A stretch of 64,000 nucleotides of DNA from the NCBI GenBank assembly GCA_017620475.1, contig JAFZQI010000017.1, forward strand, positions 1-64,000. Reading direction: 5' to 3'. This document shows, piece by piece, positions 41,397-51,223 of this stretch. Source of the stretch: Clostridiales bacterium (GTDB lineage: Bacteria > Bacillota > Clostridia > Saccharofermentanales > Saccharofermentanaceae). The stretch's first letter is position 1. Each line of letters begins with the position of its first letter. The position numbers and the translations under genes were made by a program. A model generated the notes under the pieces. It saw only the letters and a list, made by a program, of their open reading frames with translations. It had not been told where the DNA came from and did not search any database.

Positions 41397-42088
41397 ACCA
41401 CGAACAAGAAAAGATACAGCAAGCCATCGAGTCCATCTCACCGGCTCCGGACGCCCGTGAGAGGATGCTTGCCAACATTCGCAAAAAAGCCGCCGCAAGT
41501 ACGGAATCTGTAAGCACCGCGGTACCGGAAAAATCAGTTTCCGAAGCCCCTGTCCGTGCCGTATCACGACGTCCCGTTTATGTGAAGATCCTCTCTATCG
41601 CAGCCTCCGTGGCCGTTCTCATCGGCTGCGGCTTTCTGATCCGGAACCTTCAAAGTAAAAAGAGCGCACCCACGGAAACAAGCATCCGGACAGAAGGCGG
41701 ACAAGTGCTTTTCGAGACGACATATTCTTCGTCTGATGACCTGGAAAAAGCAACAGGAATCCGCCTGCTGCCCCCTAAATCCGGTACGGATATCCTCTAT
41801 TTTTCCACCGAGTCTTCCGGAACTATTGCCGGTGTCCGCTTCTCGATCGGCGCGGACATGTATTACTTATACGCAACCAAAGATCCATCGGATGCTTTCC
41901 GCGAGATCACGCCGGATGCGCCTTCCCGGGATCTGGATACAGAGACAAAGGCACAATTGACAACCGACAGCGACACACAGACAGAGACGATCGTCTGGAC
42001 ACAGGGCGATGTGACGTATTGCCTGTTTAATAGCGATACGGCGACAGAAGACGATCTGACACAAATCTATTGGGAGATAAAGAAATGA
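41390..42088 (+). CDS. Membrane-anchored putative anti-sigma factor
   Basis: 232 residues. A cytoplasmic N-terminus of about 60 residues (QEKIQQAIESISPAPDARER) precedes one helix (ILSIAASVAVLIGCGFLI, about 66-84) and an extracytoplasmic domain with VLFETTYSSSDDLEKATGI and VRFSIGADMYYLYAT, a shape like DUF4367 sensor domains of anti-sigma factors. No zinc HxxxCxxC motif is present. The anti-sigma role rests on position (7-base overlap with the sigma gene) and topology. The next gene overlaps as ATGA. Confidence 0.75.
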   Translation: MVDHEQEKIQQAIESISPAPDARERMLANIRKKAAASTESVSTAVPEKSVSEAPVRAVSRRPVYVKILSIAASVAVLIGCGFLIRNLQSKKSAPTETSIRTEGGQVLFETTYSSSDDLEKATGIRLLPPKSGTDILYFSTESSGTIAGVRFSIGADMYYLYATKDPSDAFREITPDAPSRDLDTETKAQLTTDSDTQTETIVWTQGDVTYCLFNSDTATEDDLTQIYWEIKK

Positions 42089-43377
42089 AAAAGCTAACTA
42101 CACTTACCGCTATCGGGCTTTCTGTCCTGATGCTTCTATCAGCATGCACGAAAAAAGATAAAAACACGAAAAATACCCGGGATAACGGACGGGACGTCTC
42201 AAGCAATGCCTCTGACGATAGCAATACTCCTGCAAATACCATAGATCCCGCGATGCTCAACGGATTTTTTAACGATCCGGTCGTAATTGCTGACAATGAT
42301 GGAAAAGAACTAGGCACGATCTATACCTGCAGTTCCCCCATGCTTACTGAAAAAGGCGTCCTCTACTCCGCCTGGCCGGAAGGTGCGAAAGACGATTCCA
42401 TAATGGAATATCACCTCTTTGATCAGAATACCGGCGAAGACCGGAAACTCGGTCAGGTCACGGATCCCGCCTACGAAGACACCAATTCACGCGTTGAAAT
42501 CAACGGGAATGTTTATTCGCTGGCAATGTTCGGAGATCTTCTTGACGCCGACCTGGATCCGATCTATCTTCAGAAGATCGATCTGGTCAACGGAAGCATC
42601 TCTCTCTGCCCGATCATTCAAAACGGCTACCCCTATCAGGCCATGTGCCGGATCGGAAACAAACTTCTTCTCTTCGTGCACGATCAGCAGTCGGACGGTC
42701 TTCTCATCGACAGAATATTCGAGTATGACCCCGAAACAGAAACCGCAAATGAACGAATGTCTTTCCGGTATTCCGAAAATGAACAGGTAAAGCAGGGCGA
42801 CACCATCCGATCGCTCTATAGCGACGGAAATCTCATTTATATACTTCGTATTCACGCCGAAAACAACGATTCCAAACTCCTTGTCGACATCTATGACATG
42901 TCATACAACAAGAAAGAGGAAAAAGACATCACCGCTCTTTTTTCTCAGGCGCTGAAAGAATACGATCCCGCCGCGGATCCGGCTTTCGATATGTACTATC
43001 AGGCAGCGCGGTTCTTCATTACGGAAGACGGCAAGCTCTATTATCTGAATTTTTCGGATCTTTCTTTCCTTGCAGACATCAGCAAAGGAACAATAGAAAG
43101 AGCTGTCGATCCTTTATTCCGTGCATCTTTCGGATCGGGCAGCCCCTTCTTTGCCATCATATTAAAAGGCGGTGAATTTGAAGTCGGATCCAATCACATC
43201 TTCACCCTCGATAATGGTGAGCTCGTAGATTCCACGTTCGATATCTTCGACGCGGACTACTATATCGAATCGATTGAAGTCAGTGCTCAGGACATCCGCG
43301 TGGTCTATTTACGGGCGAGAAGTTCCGGACAGGAAGATAGTGATCATCCCGGCATATACTGTATTCTGATCAAGTAG
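42085..43377 (+). CDS. Lipoprotein, third gene of the ECF sigma operon
   Basis: 430 residues from the ATG at 42085 (overlapping the previous stop as ATGA; GGGAG 9 bases upstream). Lipobox LLSAC after KKLTTLTAIGLSVLM. The remainder is a beta-rich domain with repeated segments such as NGNVYSLAMFGDLLDADLD, RIGNKLLLFVHDQQSDG and SDGNLIYILRIHAENND, suggesting a beta-propeller. It could be a target or ligand-sensing partner of the sigma/anti-sigma pair. The last 8 bases overlap the opposing lipoprotein gene. Confidence 0.75.
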   Translation: MKKLTTLTAIGLSVLMLLSACTKKDKNTKNTRDNGRDVSSNASDDSNTPANTIDPAMLNGFFNDPVVIADNDGKELGTIYTCSSPMLTEKGVLYSAWPEGAKDDSIMEYHLFDQNTGEDRKLGQVTDPAYEDTNSRVEINGNVYSLAMFGDLLDADLDPIYLQKIDLVNGSISLCPIIQNGYPYQAMCRIGNKLLLFVHDQQSDGLLIDRIFEYDPETETANERMSFRYSENEQVKQGDTIRSLYSDGNLIYILRIHAENNDSKLLVDIYDMSYNKKEEKDITALFSQALKEYDPAADPAFDMYYQAARFFITEDGKLYYLNFSDLSFLADISKGTIERAVDPLFRASFGSGSPFFAIILKGGEFEVGSNHIFTLDNGELVDSTFDIFDADYYIESIEVSAQDIRVVYLRARSSGQEDSDHPGIYCILIK

Positions 43378-44638
43378 GATCGATATAAACGATGTAATCT
43401 CCGGAAGCGCTGATCCGGATCGTCACTTCACCGGTTCTGTAGAAGGCATTTGCACCCGAGAGATAGGTCCAGTCACCAACGACCGCGAACCCGGTAACCT
43501 GACTTGGCACTTCGAAAGCGTTGCCGCCCCAGATCTCTGAAATGTTGTATCCGTCCACTTCCCAGATCGAATTCATCCACAGCTTATAAAGTTTTCCGTT
43601 ATAGTAGTAGAGATCGTCAGCCTCATTTTCATAGAAAAACATGTCACTTCCATCTAATTTGCAGCTGATCAGTCCGGTAAACTCCGATCCGTCCTCAAGC
43701 GTGCTCCGTCCCCAGAAACAGATATTCTCTCCATCTGAAACCATGGGAACAAAGCTGCTGGATTCTGCACCGATTTCAAGTTCCTCACAGTTGTTGCCAT
43801 CGGCGTCCATGATGAAGATTTTTCCGTAGAAAAGTCCGTCATCCGCGGGTTCTTCCGGATCCACATAGCAGATCATATCTCCAACAAAGCAAAAAGGCAC
43901 GTGGGTCCCGGAAGGAGCCTTTGCCGCGGTAAACAGTATATCTTCGGCATTTCCGTCAAGGTCGACCCTATGAATGGATCCATCCTCTTCGAAATACAGA
44001 TAGTCATGGTAATAAGTCAATCGCTCGATATTCCCTTCCAGGATATCTTCGACGGAATAATCAGAGAGGTTGATTCTTTTGACCAAAGTGTCGCTTTCGC
44101 GGAAATACAGATAATCTCCCACAAGGATCAGCGAATCGATTTTAGGCTCAACATCCGGCTGCGGAGTCGTACTATAAATCAGTATAGCTTCATAAGTGGA
44201 ATTGTTTTCTTCTTCGATCGACGCGTAATGTTTATCATAATGAACGACATAATACGAATGGGCTTTATTCGCCGTAGCAATGGCACCAAGGCAGGCATCT
44301 TCCATATCAATCGTGGCGGTCATTTTTTTCGGCTGATTGGAGTTTCCATCCGAATCCGTTTCAGATGGAGGAGCAGCTAACTGTTTCTGATAATCGGAAA
44401 GCGTCAGATCGACAACTCGATTACTCGTCTCATCCGATTCCGAAGAAGAAACTTCTACCTCACTCGTTTCGCCCTCAGCGGAAGACGAATCTTTCTCGTC
44501 CGGATCGGCAGAAAGAGTCTCCTCTTTCGGCTTTTCATTCGATTCTACCGTATCGCTCTTTTTTCCACATGCGGCATTCAAAAAACAGACAGATACGAAC
44601 GCAACTGCCAACAAACCGGTGATCTTTCGATGTTTCAT
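43370..44638 (-). CDS. DUF5050-like beta-propeller lipoprotein
   Basis: 422 residues from the ATG at 44638 (GGAGGG upstream; the frame is open beyond but lacks a site). Signal and lipobox: KITGLLAVAFVSVCFLNAAC. Residues 60-110 are a Ser/Glu/Asp linker. The C-terminal part has repeats such as LVGDYLYFRESDTLVKRINL, TYYHDYLYFEEDGSIHRVDL and YYNGKLYKLWMNSIWEVDGY, as in DUF5050 proteins that form propellers. It converges tail to tail with the ECF-operon lipoprotein, and the two resemble each other in size and plan. Confidence 0.75.
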   Translation of the reverse strand: MKHRKITGLLAVAFVSVCFLNAACGKKSDTVESNEKPKEETLSADPDEKDSSSAEGETSEVEVSSSESDETSNRVVDLTLSDYQKQLAAPPSETDSDGNSNQPKKMTATIDMEDACLGAIATANKAHSYYVVHYDKHYASIEEENNSTYEAILIYSTTPQPDVEPKIDSLILVGDYLYFRESDTLVKRINLSDYSVEDILEGNIERLTYYHDYLYFEEDGSIHRVDLDGNAEDILFTAAKAPSGTHVPFCFVGDMICYVDPEEPADDGLFYGKIFIMDADGNNCEELEIGAESSSFVPMVSDGENICFWGRSTLEDGSEFTGLISCKLDGSDMFFYENEADDLYYYNGKLYKLWMNSIWEVDGYNISEIWGGNAFEVPSQVTGFAVVGDWTYLSGANAFYRTGEVTIRISASGDYIVYIDPT

Positions 44639-44796
44639 AAGATCCCTCCTTACCTCTATTAGATTGTTGTTTGCCATCAACTCTAATTTCATCTTAGCAT
44701 CAGAAAGAGGCAACAAAATGAGGGATTAGTCACACTGAAATGATTATCAAACCGCAATGTTTTAAGAATAAACACGATGCGCATGGCATCGAAGAT

Positions 44797-45210
44797 TTAC
44801 GCGTTTTGTGTCTGAAGTTTCTTGCCTTTCGTATGGCAATTAAGCAATATGGATATGTTGGCCACCAGAAGCACACAATGGCAAACGGGTGTAAATCCCA
44901 TATGGGACATCGGAGTCGAATTCAAAGACACCATAAACCCGATCCACGAAATGAAATCGTATCCCAGGAACAATCCGGAGAAAACGGCCAGTATCACGGA
45001 CATGACCACAGAAACCGAATCTTTGACACAGGACGCAACAACGGTAAAGATCCCGGTTGCATACATGAGAAAATACAGGATAATGAGGTTCCCCCACCAA
45101 TCCAGGATCACCCTTTGATAGGAAACAAAGTTATACACCTTAAAGGCGATCGTTCCTAACCCCAAAATCAAACCAAGGATCTTAATTCTCTTTCCCATCT
45201 CTTTCACCAT
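44797..45210 (-). CDS. Four-helix membrane protein of unknown function
   Basis: 137 residues (or 133 from the ATG at 45198, which has GGTG 6 bases upstream). Helices are ILGLILGLGTIAFKVYNFV, LIILYFLMYATGIFTVVASC, VVMSVILAVFSGLFLGYDFI and CHCVLLVANISILLNC. It has short loops and no recognised motif. Confidence 0.65.
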   Translation of the reverse strand: MVKEMGKRIKILGLILGLGTIAFKVYNFVSYQRVILDWWGNLIILYFLMYATGIFTVVASCVKDSVSVVMSVILAVFSGLFLGYDFISWIGFMVSLNSTPMSHMGFTPVCHCVLLVANISILLNCHTKGKKLQTQNA

Positions 45211-45304
45211 CGTCTATGAAACGATTCCTTTCAAACGAAAAGTTCCCCAACATACATAAGACGATGCTTCTTGAGAAATTGTTGCAAAAGCATTTGGAAA
45301 CAGA

Positions 45305-45892
45305 TCACACATCCAGTGTATATTCATCTGTTTTGAATACGCCGATCACTTCGCCGTCACAATACACCACATATACTTCGTCACCGGATTCCAGTTTCCT
45401 GTAATGGTAACGATTCACATGTCCGAAGGAATCATCATCAAAATAGATCGTATATGTCATTCCCGTTTTCGAATACATCTTATCGGTCACGGTTTTCGTT
45501 TCGACAGACGGGGTATTTTTGATTCCGTTCCAAGCCCCGGAGAAGCTGAATCTCCCTTTTGTCCCCATCACGCAGGCAACGATCACAATGAACGCAAGCA
45601 TGCCCAGCCAGATCCATTTCTTCTTATCGTGGATCCAGCTCTTGGCCACAGGAACTGTCAGCAGGATAATAGCGGCGATCGGGATCAGATACTTAAGTAC
45701 CGTCATTACTTTCAAAGTATTCAAAAATTGACTATCGATCACCTTTCCCGACGGAACATAGGCAATATACTCAACCACAAGGAAGAAAACAAAACCGGCA
45801 ATAATGAATGCCAGCCAGATCGCGATCTTCGGCGTCACTTTGATTTTTTTATCATCGGAGGACGAACCCGAATTCAGGTTATTAGTTTCCAT
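45305..45892 (-). CDS. Three-helix membrane protein with C-terminal beta domain
   Basis: 195 residues. Helices at about 23-44 (AIWLAFIIAGFVFFLVVEYI), 66-83 and 93-110 (IWLGMLAFIVIVACVMG), then a soluble part with YTIYFDDDSFGHVNRYHY and DEVYVVYCDGEVIGVFKTDE, similar in style to DUF3592-type domains. AGGTG 7 bases before the ATG. Expressed probably from TGATATAAT at 45940-45948, which overlaps the stop of the ABC transporter gene. Confidence 0.65.
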   Translation of the reverse strand: METNNLNSGSSSDDKKIKVTPKIAIWLAFIIAGFVFFLVVEYIAYVPSGKVIDSQFLNTLKVMTVLKYLIPIAAIILLTVPVAKSWIHDKKKWIWLGMLAFIVIVACVMGTKGRFSFSGAWNGIKNTPSVETKTVTDKMYSKTGMTYTIYFDDDSFGHVNRYHYRKLESGDEVYVVYCDGEVIGVFKTDEYTLDV

Positions 45893-45939
45893 ACATAATC
45901 ACCTACTAAAGACCCTTTTCAGTTTTCTCCTCGCAAACG

Positions 45940-45948
45940 ATTATATCA
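45940..45948 (-). promoter_or_regulatory. Extended -10 promoter element (TGATATAAT)
   Basis: Minus-strand element 48 bases upstream of the gene at 45305-45892; its TGA is also the stop codon of the ABC exporter gene that ends at 45946. Confidence 0.45.
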
Positions 45949-47790
45949 CACGATGTAGTTATGCGCCTGCCGGTCAAACATCTCTCTGTAACGTCCGTTT
46001 TGCTTCATGAGTTCATCATGAGTACCCTGTTCGATGATCTTTCCATGCTCGAAAAGATAGATACGGTCGGCCATACGAGTTGTCGAAAGACGGTGCGAAA
46101 TGAAGATGACCGTATTCTCCCCTGCATTTTCAATCAGGTTCTTGTTGAGTTTATACTCCGATACCGGATCGAGTGCCGAGGACGGCTCATCAAGGATCGA
46201 TACCGCCCGGTCTTCGTTTCGAAGGAATACACGTGAGATCGCAAGTTTCTGGCTCTCGCCGCCGCTGAGATTCACGCCGGATTCATCAAATTCCCGTGTC
46301 AGCGGTGTATGGATCCCGTCAGGAAGCGAATCGAGTCTCTTCCCGAAATCCGCTTTGCGAAGCGCATGGATCACATCCTCTTCGTCTTCTTTATCCGCTT
46401 TCCTCAGCAGCACATTCTCCGCGATCGTAGCCGCATAAATATTGTAATCCTGGAAAACCGCACTGATCTTCTTTCTGTATTCATGCGTGTTATATTCACG
46501 GATATCATGTTCTCCATAACGGATACTGCCATCTGTTACATCGTAAAGACGCATCAGAAGCTTTACGAAGGTTGTCTTGCCCGCGCCGTTCTCGCCAACG
46601 ATGGCGATCTTTTCCCCGGGATGGATCTCGATCGAAATATCCGAAAGCGTATCTTTTTCCGTATTCGGATAGCGGAAAGATACATGAGAAAGCACGATCG
46701 GTTCGGAGCCTTTTTCCGGAGTCAGACCGTCCGCCACCTCGATGTTCGGCTTATACTCTAAAAGCTTGATGAGTTTTTCACCGTAAAGACCGATATTCTG
46801 GAAATCCACAAGACAGTAGTTGATCTCATTGAGATTTCTTCTTACGTAGTTTGCGGCATTATTCGCCGATGCCACCTCGCCGAGGGCGATGGATTTAACG
46901 ACCAGTGCAAGATACCCGAGGTAGGCCGGGATCGCAAAGAACGAGAATACTGTAAAGACAGAGATCCAGTTAACTAAAGAGATCCAGGTCAGCGGCGGAC
47001 CATAGATCCGGCCCTCTTCCGCCGCCTCATCCAAAGCCTCGTCAAACTGCAGTCTCAAAGGACCGCGGACATCGGTCATCTTGCACTCCTTGGCGAACTC
47101 CGGCTGATAGAAAACGCGCTTGCTGTAATCCGCCTTACGTATTTTCTTCTGTGACTCCACCCACCAGGTATAATTGATTTTCTCGATCTGAAAGCGGGTC
47201 AGAAGATTTACGATGAATCCGGCGATCGGGAAGAACGCAAGGACCGGGCTGATGGTCAGGATCATGGCCGCCGCCACGAATAGCGCAACCGCTCCTCCAA
47301 TGATGGAACTTACGACCAGCACCGTATCTTCAATCAGCGAATCCGCCCGCTGTGACACCACCACATAGTTATCGTAATTCTTCGGATCATCGTAGAAGAT
47401 CAGATCCTTCAGGCTGTTCTTCTCGGCCAGTTCTCTCTGGATCCTTCCGGAAAGCGGAATCAGTTTCGCCTTCGACCACTCATTAAGAAGCTGGCGGATC
47501 CACTCAAGAAATACCACAAGGACCAATGAGATCAGAAGCAGCACGATAACTTCACAGAACTCATATTTCCCGGTAAGACGGTTGATGATCATCTTCAGGA
47601 TAAAAGTATCGTTGAATGCCATACCGGACAGAAGGAGAATATTCAGCGCCATGACCTTAACGATCAGCGCTTTGTCATATCTTGCGGCATATTTCAGAAG
47701 ATATGCCACATTTCCGACCATAAGCCGAATGGTGATCTTCTCTTCCGGAAGCTTCATCTTTCTTTGTTTTTTCTTAGTATTCTTGCTCAT
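45946..47790 (-). CDS. ABC exporter half-transporter, subunit 2 of a pair
   Basis: 614 residues: N-terminal membrane domain with about six helices (IVLLLISLVLVVFLEWI, GGAVALFVAAAMILTISPVL) and a C-terminal ATPase with Walker A IVGENGAGKTT (about 395-405), signature NLSGGESQKLAI (about 507) and Walker B SILDEPSSALD (about 530). It overlaps the gene upstream by 17 bases, so the two halves are probably one heterodimeric exporter. Substrate unknown; no peptidase domain, so not a typical bacteriocin exporter. GGAGG is 6 bases before the ATG. Confidence 0.9.
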   Translation of the reverse strand: MSKNTKKKQRKMKLPEEKITIRLMVGNVAYLLKYAARYDKALIVKVMALNILLLSGMAFNDTFILKMIINRLTGKYEFCEVIVLLLISLVLVVFLEWIRQLLNEWSKAKLIPLSGRIQRELAEKNSLKDLIFYDDPKNYDNYVVVSQRADSLIEDTVLVVSSIIGGAVALFVAAAMILTISPVLAFFPIAGFIVNLLTRFQIEKINYTWWVESQKKIRKADYSKRVFYQPEFAKECKMTDVRGPLRLQFDEALDEAAEEGRIYGPPLTWISLVNWISVFTVFSFFAIPAYLGYLALVVKSIALGEVASANNAANYVRRNLNEINYCLVDFQNIGLYGEKLIKLLEYKPNIEVADGLTPEKGSEPIVLSHVSFRYPNTEKDTLSDISIEIHPGEKIAIVGENGAGKTTFVKLLMRLYDVTDGSIRYGEHDIREYNTHEYRKKISAVFQDYNIYAATIAENVLLRKADKEDEEDVIHALRKADFGKRLDSLPDGIHTPLTREFDESGVNLSGGESQKLAISRVFLRNEDRAVSILDEPSSALDPVSEYKLNKNLIENAGENTVIFISHRLSTTRMADRIYLFEHGKIIEQGTHDELMKQNGRYREMFDRQAHNYIV

Positions 47791-49609
47791 AGAAAGCCTC
47801 CGCTCCCAGGAGCATCTCTTCCGGTAAGCTGTCCTGATAATTTTCGGCCTGCATCATAAACATCTCATAGTAATGCTGTTTCATCTCCATGAGTTCTTCG
47901 TGAGACCCGTGCTCGACTACACGGCCGTCCTTCATCATGTAGATCTTATCCGCCATTCTTGCCGAAGACAGACGGTGTGAGATAAAGACGACACCCCGTC
48001 CTTCCGAAAGGCGCATCATGTTATTGTACATATTGTATTCAGCCAGCGGATCGAGCGCCGAGGACGGCTCATCGAGAATGACCATATCCGGCTGCTGGGC
48101 AAACACTCGTGCGATGGCGATCTTCTGAGCCTGGCCTCCCGAAGGAATAAAACCGCTCTCATCGAACTCACGGCTGACGATCGTATCCAGACCCTTCACA
48201 AGCCCTGGATGCTTCACATCAAACTGTGCATTGACCAGTGCTTTTTCCGCAAGATCATAATCGGCCTGACCTTCAGGTCTGCGCATCAGGACATTTTCGA
48301 CAAGCGGCATCGCAAAGACCTGCAGATCCTGGAACACCGTACCGAATCTCTTCCGATATGCATCCTTATCGATCTCATTGATATCGATCCCGTTCACGAG
48401 GATCTTTCCCGAAGTCACGGGATAAAGCCCCATGACCAGCTTGATCATCGTCGTCTTTCCGGCACCGTTATAACCGACGATCGCCAGTTTCTCGCCCTTA
48501 TTCCAGCGGAATGACACATCGTGGATCGAAGCGGTTTTGGCCCCGGGATAGGTAAATGACACGTGCGACAGCTCGATGGATCGGATCTCCCCGACATCCG
48601 GCTTCTTCGCTTCCTCCACACGTTCCGTCTCCAGGAACTCCTGAAGATTCTTAAAAAGCCGCGACTCATTACTCAGATAGATCCGGTTCTCCACCCCGTG
48701 CTTCAGCTGATCGGTGGAAAAAGCCATGGCCGTGATCATGGCTACATAACTGGAGATATCCGTAACATCCCCGCTCTTGATCCGAAACGCCACATAGAAA
48801 TAAGCGGCGATCCCGGCCAGCACCGAGTAGCTCCCCTTCATCAGAAACGAATAGAAAGCCGACTTCATCCGGTACTTCAGCGAGACCTGACTCATCCTGT
48901 CTATCGCCGATTCCTGTTTTTCGAGCATGATCGAGTTGATATCGAAAAGGCGGATCTCCGGCGCATACTTTTTCTCATAGTAGATCCTTTTGACGTAGTC
49001 CGCCGTACGCTTATCCCGGGTAATCGCCTTCTCCCGGTCATAATTGCATTTTCCGTTCTTCTTTCCGTAATATAGGCTTACGATCATCGGGATGACCATA
49101 AAGATCAGAAGGATCGGATCCACCGTCACCACGATCACCAGCGACATGATCGTCGCACCGACATTTCCGATATACACGCCCGTCTGGATCGACAGATTCA
49201 TCGCCTGCTCCGCACAGCGGTCAAGTGCCCGGGCATAGCGGTCATAAAACTCCGGAGACTCATAATCCGAAAGCGAAAGCTGATCCGAAATATCCATCAC
49301 CCGATGAAAGATGTGACGATAGACTTCCGGCGTCTTGATCTTCCTGTAGGTCTCGTACCAGCCGCAGATAAAATGCACGCAGACATGCCCGAGACACGCG
49401 ATGATCAGAAACCAGAAAAGCTTACTGTACTCGATATTCCGCTCGATACAGTTAAAGATGTATTTGGTCAGGTATACAAAGAAGAACACATAGAAGATCT
49501 GTTCGATCGAATTCTTAAAAAGCGTAAAAGCCAGAAGAAGTTTATCCGAATCCCAAACCTGTTTCAGCGCATATTTCAATTGTTTAAAAGTGCTGTCTTT
49601 CGCTTTCAT
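47774..49609 (-). CDS. ABC exporter half-transporter, subunit 1 of a pair
   Basis: 611 residues with an N-terminal six-helix domain (FFVYLTKYIFNCIERNIEY, IMSLVIVVTVDPILLIFMVI) and a C-terminal ATPase: Walker A IVGYNGAGKTT (about 375-385), signature PSGGQAQKIAIAR (about 488; first residue changed from LSGGQ), Walker B MVILDEPSSALDP. One signature deviates from consensus (PSGG) and its partner has LSGGE, a pattern often seen in heterodimeric exporters with one degenerate ATP site. It is first in the two-gene unit. Confidence 0.9.
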   Translation of the reverse strand: MKAKDSTFKQLKYALKQVWDSDKLLLAFTLFKNSIEQIFYVFFFVYLTKYIFNCIERNIEYSKLFWFLIIACLGHVCVHFICGWYETYRKIKTPEVYRHIFHRVMDISDQLSLSDYESPEFYDRYARALDRCAEQAMNLSIQTGVYIGNVGATIMSLVIVVTVDPILLIFMVIPMIVSLYYGKKNGKCNYDREKAITRDKRTADYVKRIYYEKKYAPEIRLFDINSIMLEKQESAIDRMSQVSLKYRMKSAFYSFLMKGSYSVLAGIAAYFYVAFRIKSGDVTDISSYVAMITAMAFSTDQLKHGVENRIYLSNESRLFKNLQEFLETERVEEAKKPDVGEIRSIELSHVSFTYPGAKTASIHDVSFRWNKGEKLAIVGYNGAGKTTMIKLVMGLYPVTSGKILVNGIDINEIDKDAYRKRFGTVFQDLQVFAMPLVENVLMRRPEGQADYDLAEKALVNAQFDVKHPGLVKGLDTIVSREFDESGFIPSGGQAQKIAIARVFAQQPDMVILDEPSSALDPLAEYNMYNNMMRLSEGRGVVFISHRLSSARMADKIYMMKDGRVVEHGSHEELMEMKQHYYEMFMMQAENYQDSLPEEMLLGAEAFYEQEY

Positions 49610-49677
49610 GCGGTTCTTCCGACTCCCCGAAAAAAGATATATCTATACTACCACTCTTTTTCCCTTCGAAAAGCACT

Positions 49678-51111
49678 TTATACTGTGGGTTCAATGTTTC
49701 TTTTTGTTTTGATTTCTTCCTCGAGTTCCGGCTCCTGCTCCGGCTCGATTTCGATCTTCTTTTCCACGACGGATTTTCCGACCCACTTCTTCTTATACCA
49801 GTAATACATGACGATCAGTCCGCGGATGCACTCATCCGTGGCAGTTCCGGCATAAATGCCTGCGATACCGACGCCCAGGGCCACACCGACGGTATATCCC
49901 ATCGTAAGGCCTAAGCCCCAGTTGCAGAGTATTCCCATGATCAAAGGAAACACATACGCACCGGCCGCTTTCAGGCTGCTGACGAAAGTCATATTCAGGC
50001 ATCGTCCCATCTCCACGAATATATCCACGATCATGATCATCTGCCCGAATGCGATGATGGTCTGGTTCGAAGTGAAAAGCTGAAGCGTATACCGGCACAG
50101 TATCGCATTGATGGAAGCCATGGCGATCGTAATCGGCATAGATGTCCGCAGTGTTTTAAAGACACGCTTATACGCCTCTTCCGATTTTCCCGCACCAACA
50201 AGATGTCCCGTAATGATCTGTGTCGACATAGCACAGGCATTAGAGAAGATCATGGCAAACGAGATCAGTGTATTGCAGTACGCCCTCGCATTTACCGCGT
50301 CATTGCCCATGGCATTGACGAAAGAAAGAAGCGTCGTCTGATAAAGGTTATACGTCAGGTTCTCTCCGGCTGTCGGAAGACCGATCTTGATCATCTTGAT
50401 CAGAAGCTTTTTCGGAAAAGGACGCAGATAACGAAGCGAGATCCGACCCGTTCTGGTAGCAAAGAAGAATATAAAGACCGCGATCACCGCAAGAAATCTC
50501 GCAAATACCGTTGCAATCGCAACGCCGGCAACACCGATGCCCAGGAAACGAAGCGGCCCGTAGAGGAAGATATAGTTGCCGATGATATTGACGATATTGA
50601 TCGCCAGCGTGACCCACATGCCGATCTTGGTATACCCGTTACAGCGCAGGATCTGGACCATTACGTTAAATACCGCGATCAGAAAGCCTCCACCGCCGAC
50701 AATGTAGATGTAGATCATGGAATAAGGCCGCATCTCCGGCGAGACATGCAGGAAGTCCATAATCAGAGGATTTGCCGCGCAAAAAGCACCGCTGAGGACG
50801 ACGCCGATCACGAAGTTGACCACGATCGCCAGCGTATAGATCATGTTCATCTTATCGAACCTTTTCGCGCCGAGATATTGCGCAACCACAACGCTTGTTG
50901 CCGTCGCAATGACATTGAAAAGGATCATCATCATGAACATGATGGTGTTGGCATTTCCGATTGCTCCGACAGCATACTCATCATAATGGCTGAGCATGAT
51001 CGTATCGACGTTATTGAGCATGGTATTGAGAAATAGCTCAATAAACATGGGACCCGCAAGCATCAGAAGCGGGGTCTTCTCGTCGATGACGATGGTTTTT
51101 TTCTTGTTCAT
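49678..51111 (-). CDS. MATE family efflux transporter
   Basis: 477 residues with twelve hydrophobic segments. MATE features include PLLMLAGPMFIELFLNTMLN, NNVDTIMLSHYDEYAVGAIG, KMIKIGLPTAGENLTYNLYQ and RCLNMTFVSSLKAAGAYVFP. The C-terminus is an unusual Glu-rich tail of about 35 residues (VEKKIEIEPEQEPELEEEIK). It is distinct from the MATE protein at 18543. AGGTGAG is 5 bases before the ATG. It lies upstream of the ABC exporter genes on the same strand, 68 bases apart. Confidence 0.9.
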   Translation of the reverse strand: MNKKKTIVIDEKTPLLMLAGPMFIELFLNTMLNNVDTIMLSHYDEYAVGAIGNANTIMFMMMILFNVIATATSVVVAQYLGAKRFDKMNMIYTLAIVVNFVIGVVLSGAFCAANPLIMDFLHVSPEMRPYSMIYIYIVGGGGFLIAVFNVMVQILRCNGYTKIGMWVTLAINIVNIIGNYIFLYGPLRFLGIGVAGVAIATVFARFLAVIAVFIFFFATRTGRISLRYLRPFPKKLLIKMIKIGLPTAGENLTYNLYQTTLLSFVNAMGNDAVNARAYCNTLISFAMIFSNACAMSTQIITGHLVGAGKSEEAYKRVFKTLRTSMPITIAMASINAILCRYTLQLFTSNQTIIAFGQMIMIVDIFVEMGRCLNMTFVSSLKAAGAYVFPLIMGILCNWGLGLTMGYTVGVALGVGIAGIYAGTATDECIRGLIVMYYWYKKKWVGKSVVEKKIEIEPEQEPELEEEIKTKRNIEPTV

Positions 51112-51156
51112 TGTCTCACCTGATATCTACAAAACCTTCTATCACGAGAAACAATA

Positions 51157-51185
51157 ATACTACACCTTCCCCGTTTAATATACAA
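51157..51185 (-). promoter_or_regulatory. Promoter of MATE gene
   Basis: On the minus strand TTGTAT (51180-51185), 17-base spacer, TAGTAT (51157-51162), 46 bases upstream of the start at 51111. Confidence 0.5.
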
Positions 51186-51223
51186 AGTTTTTGCCGATTC
51201 ATATCAGCATATTGACTATGGCT

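Noticed and set aside
50203..51036. 277-codon plus-strand frame
   Set aside because: Antisense to the MATE transporter; composition is Asp/His/Arg-rich as expected of a complement of membrane-protein codons.
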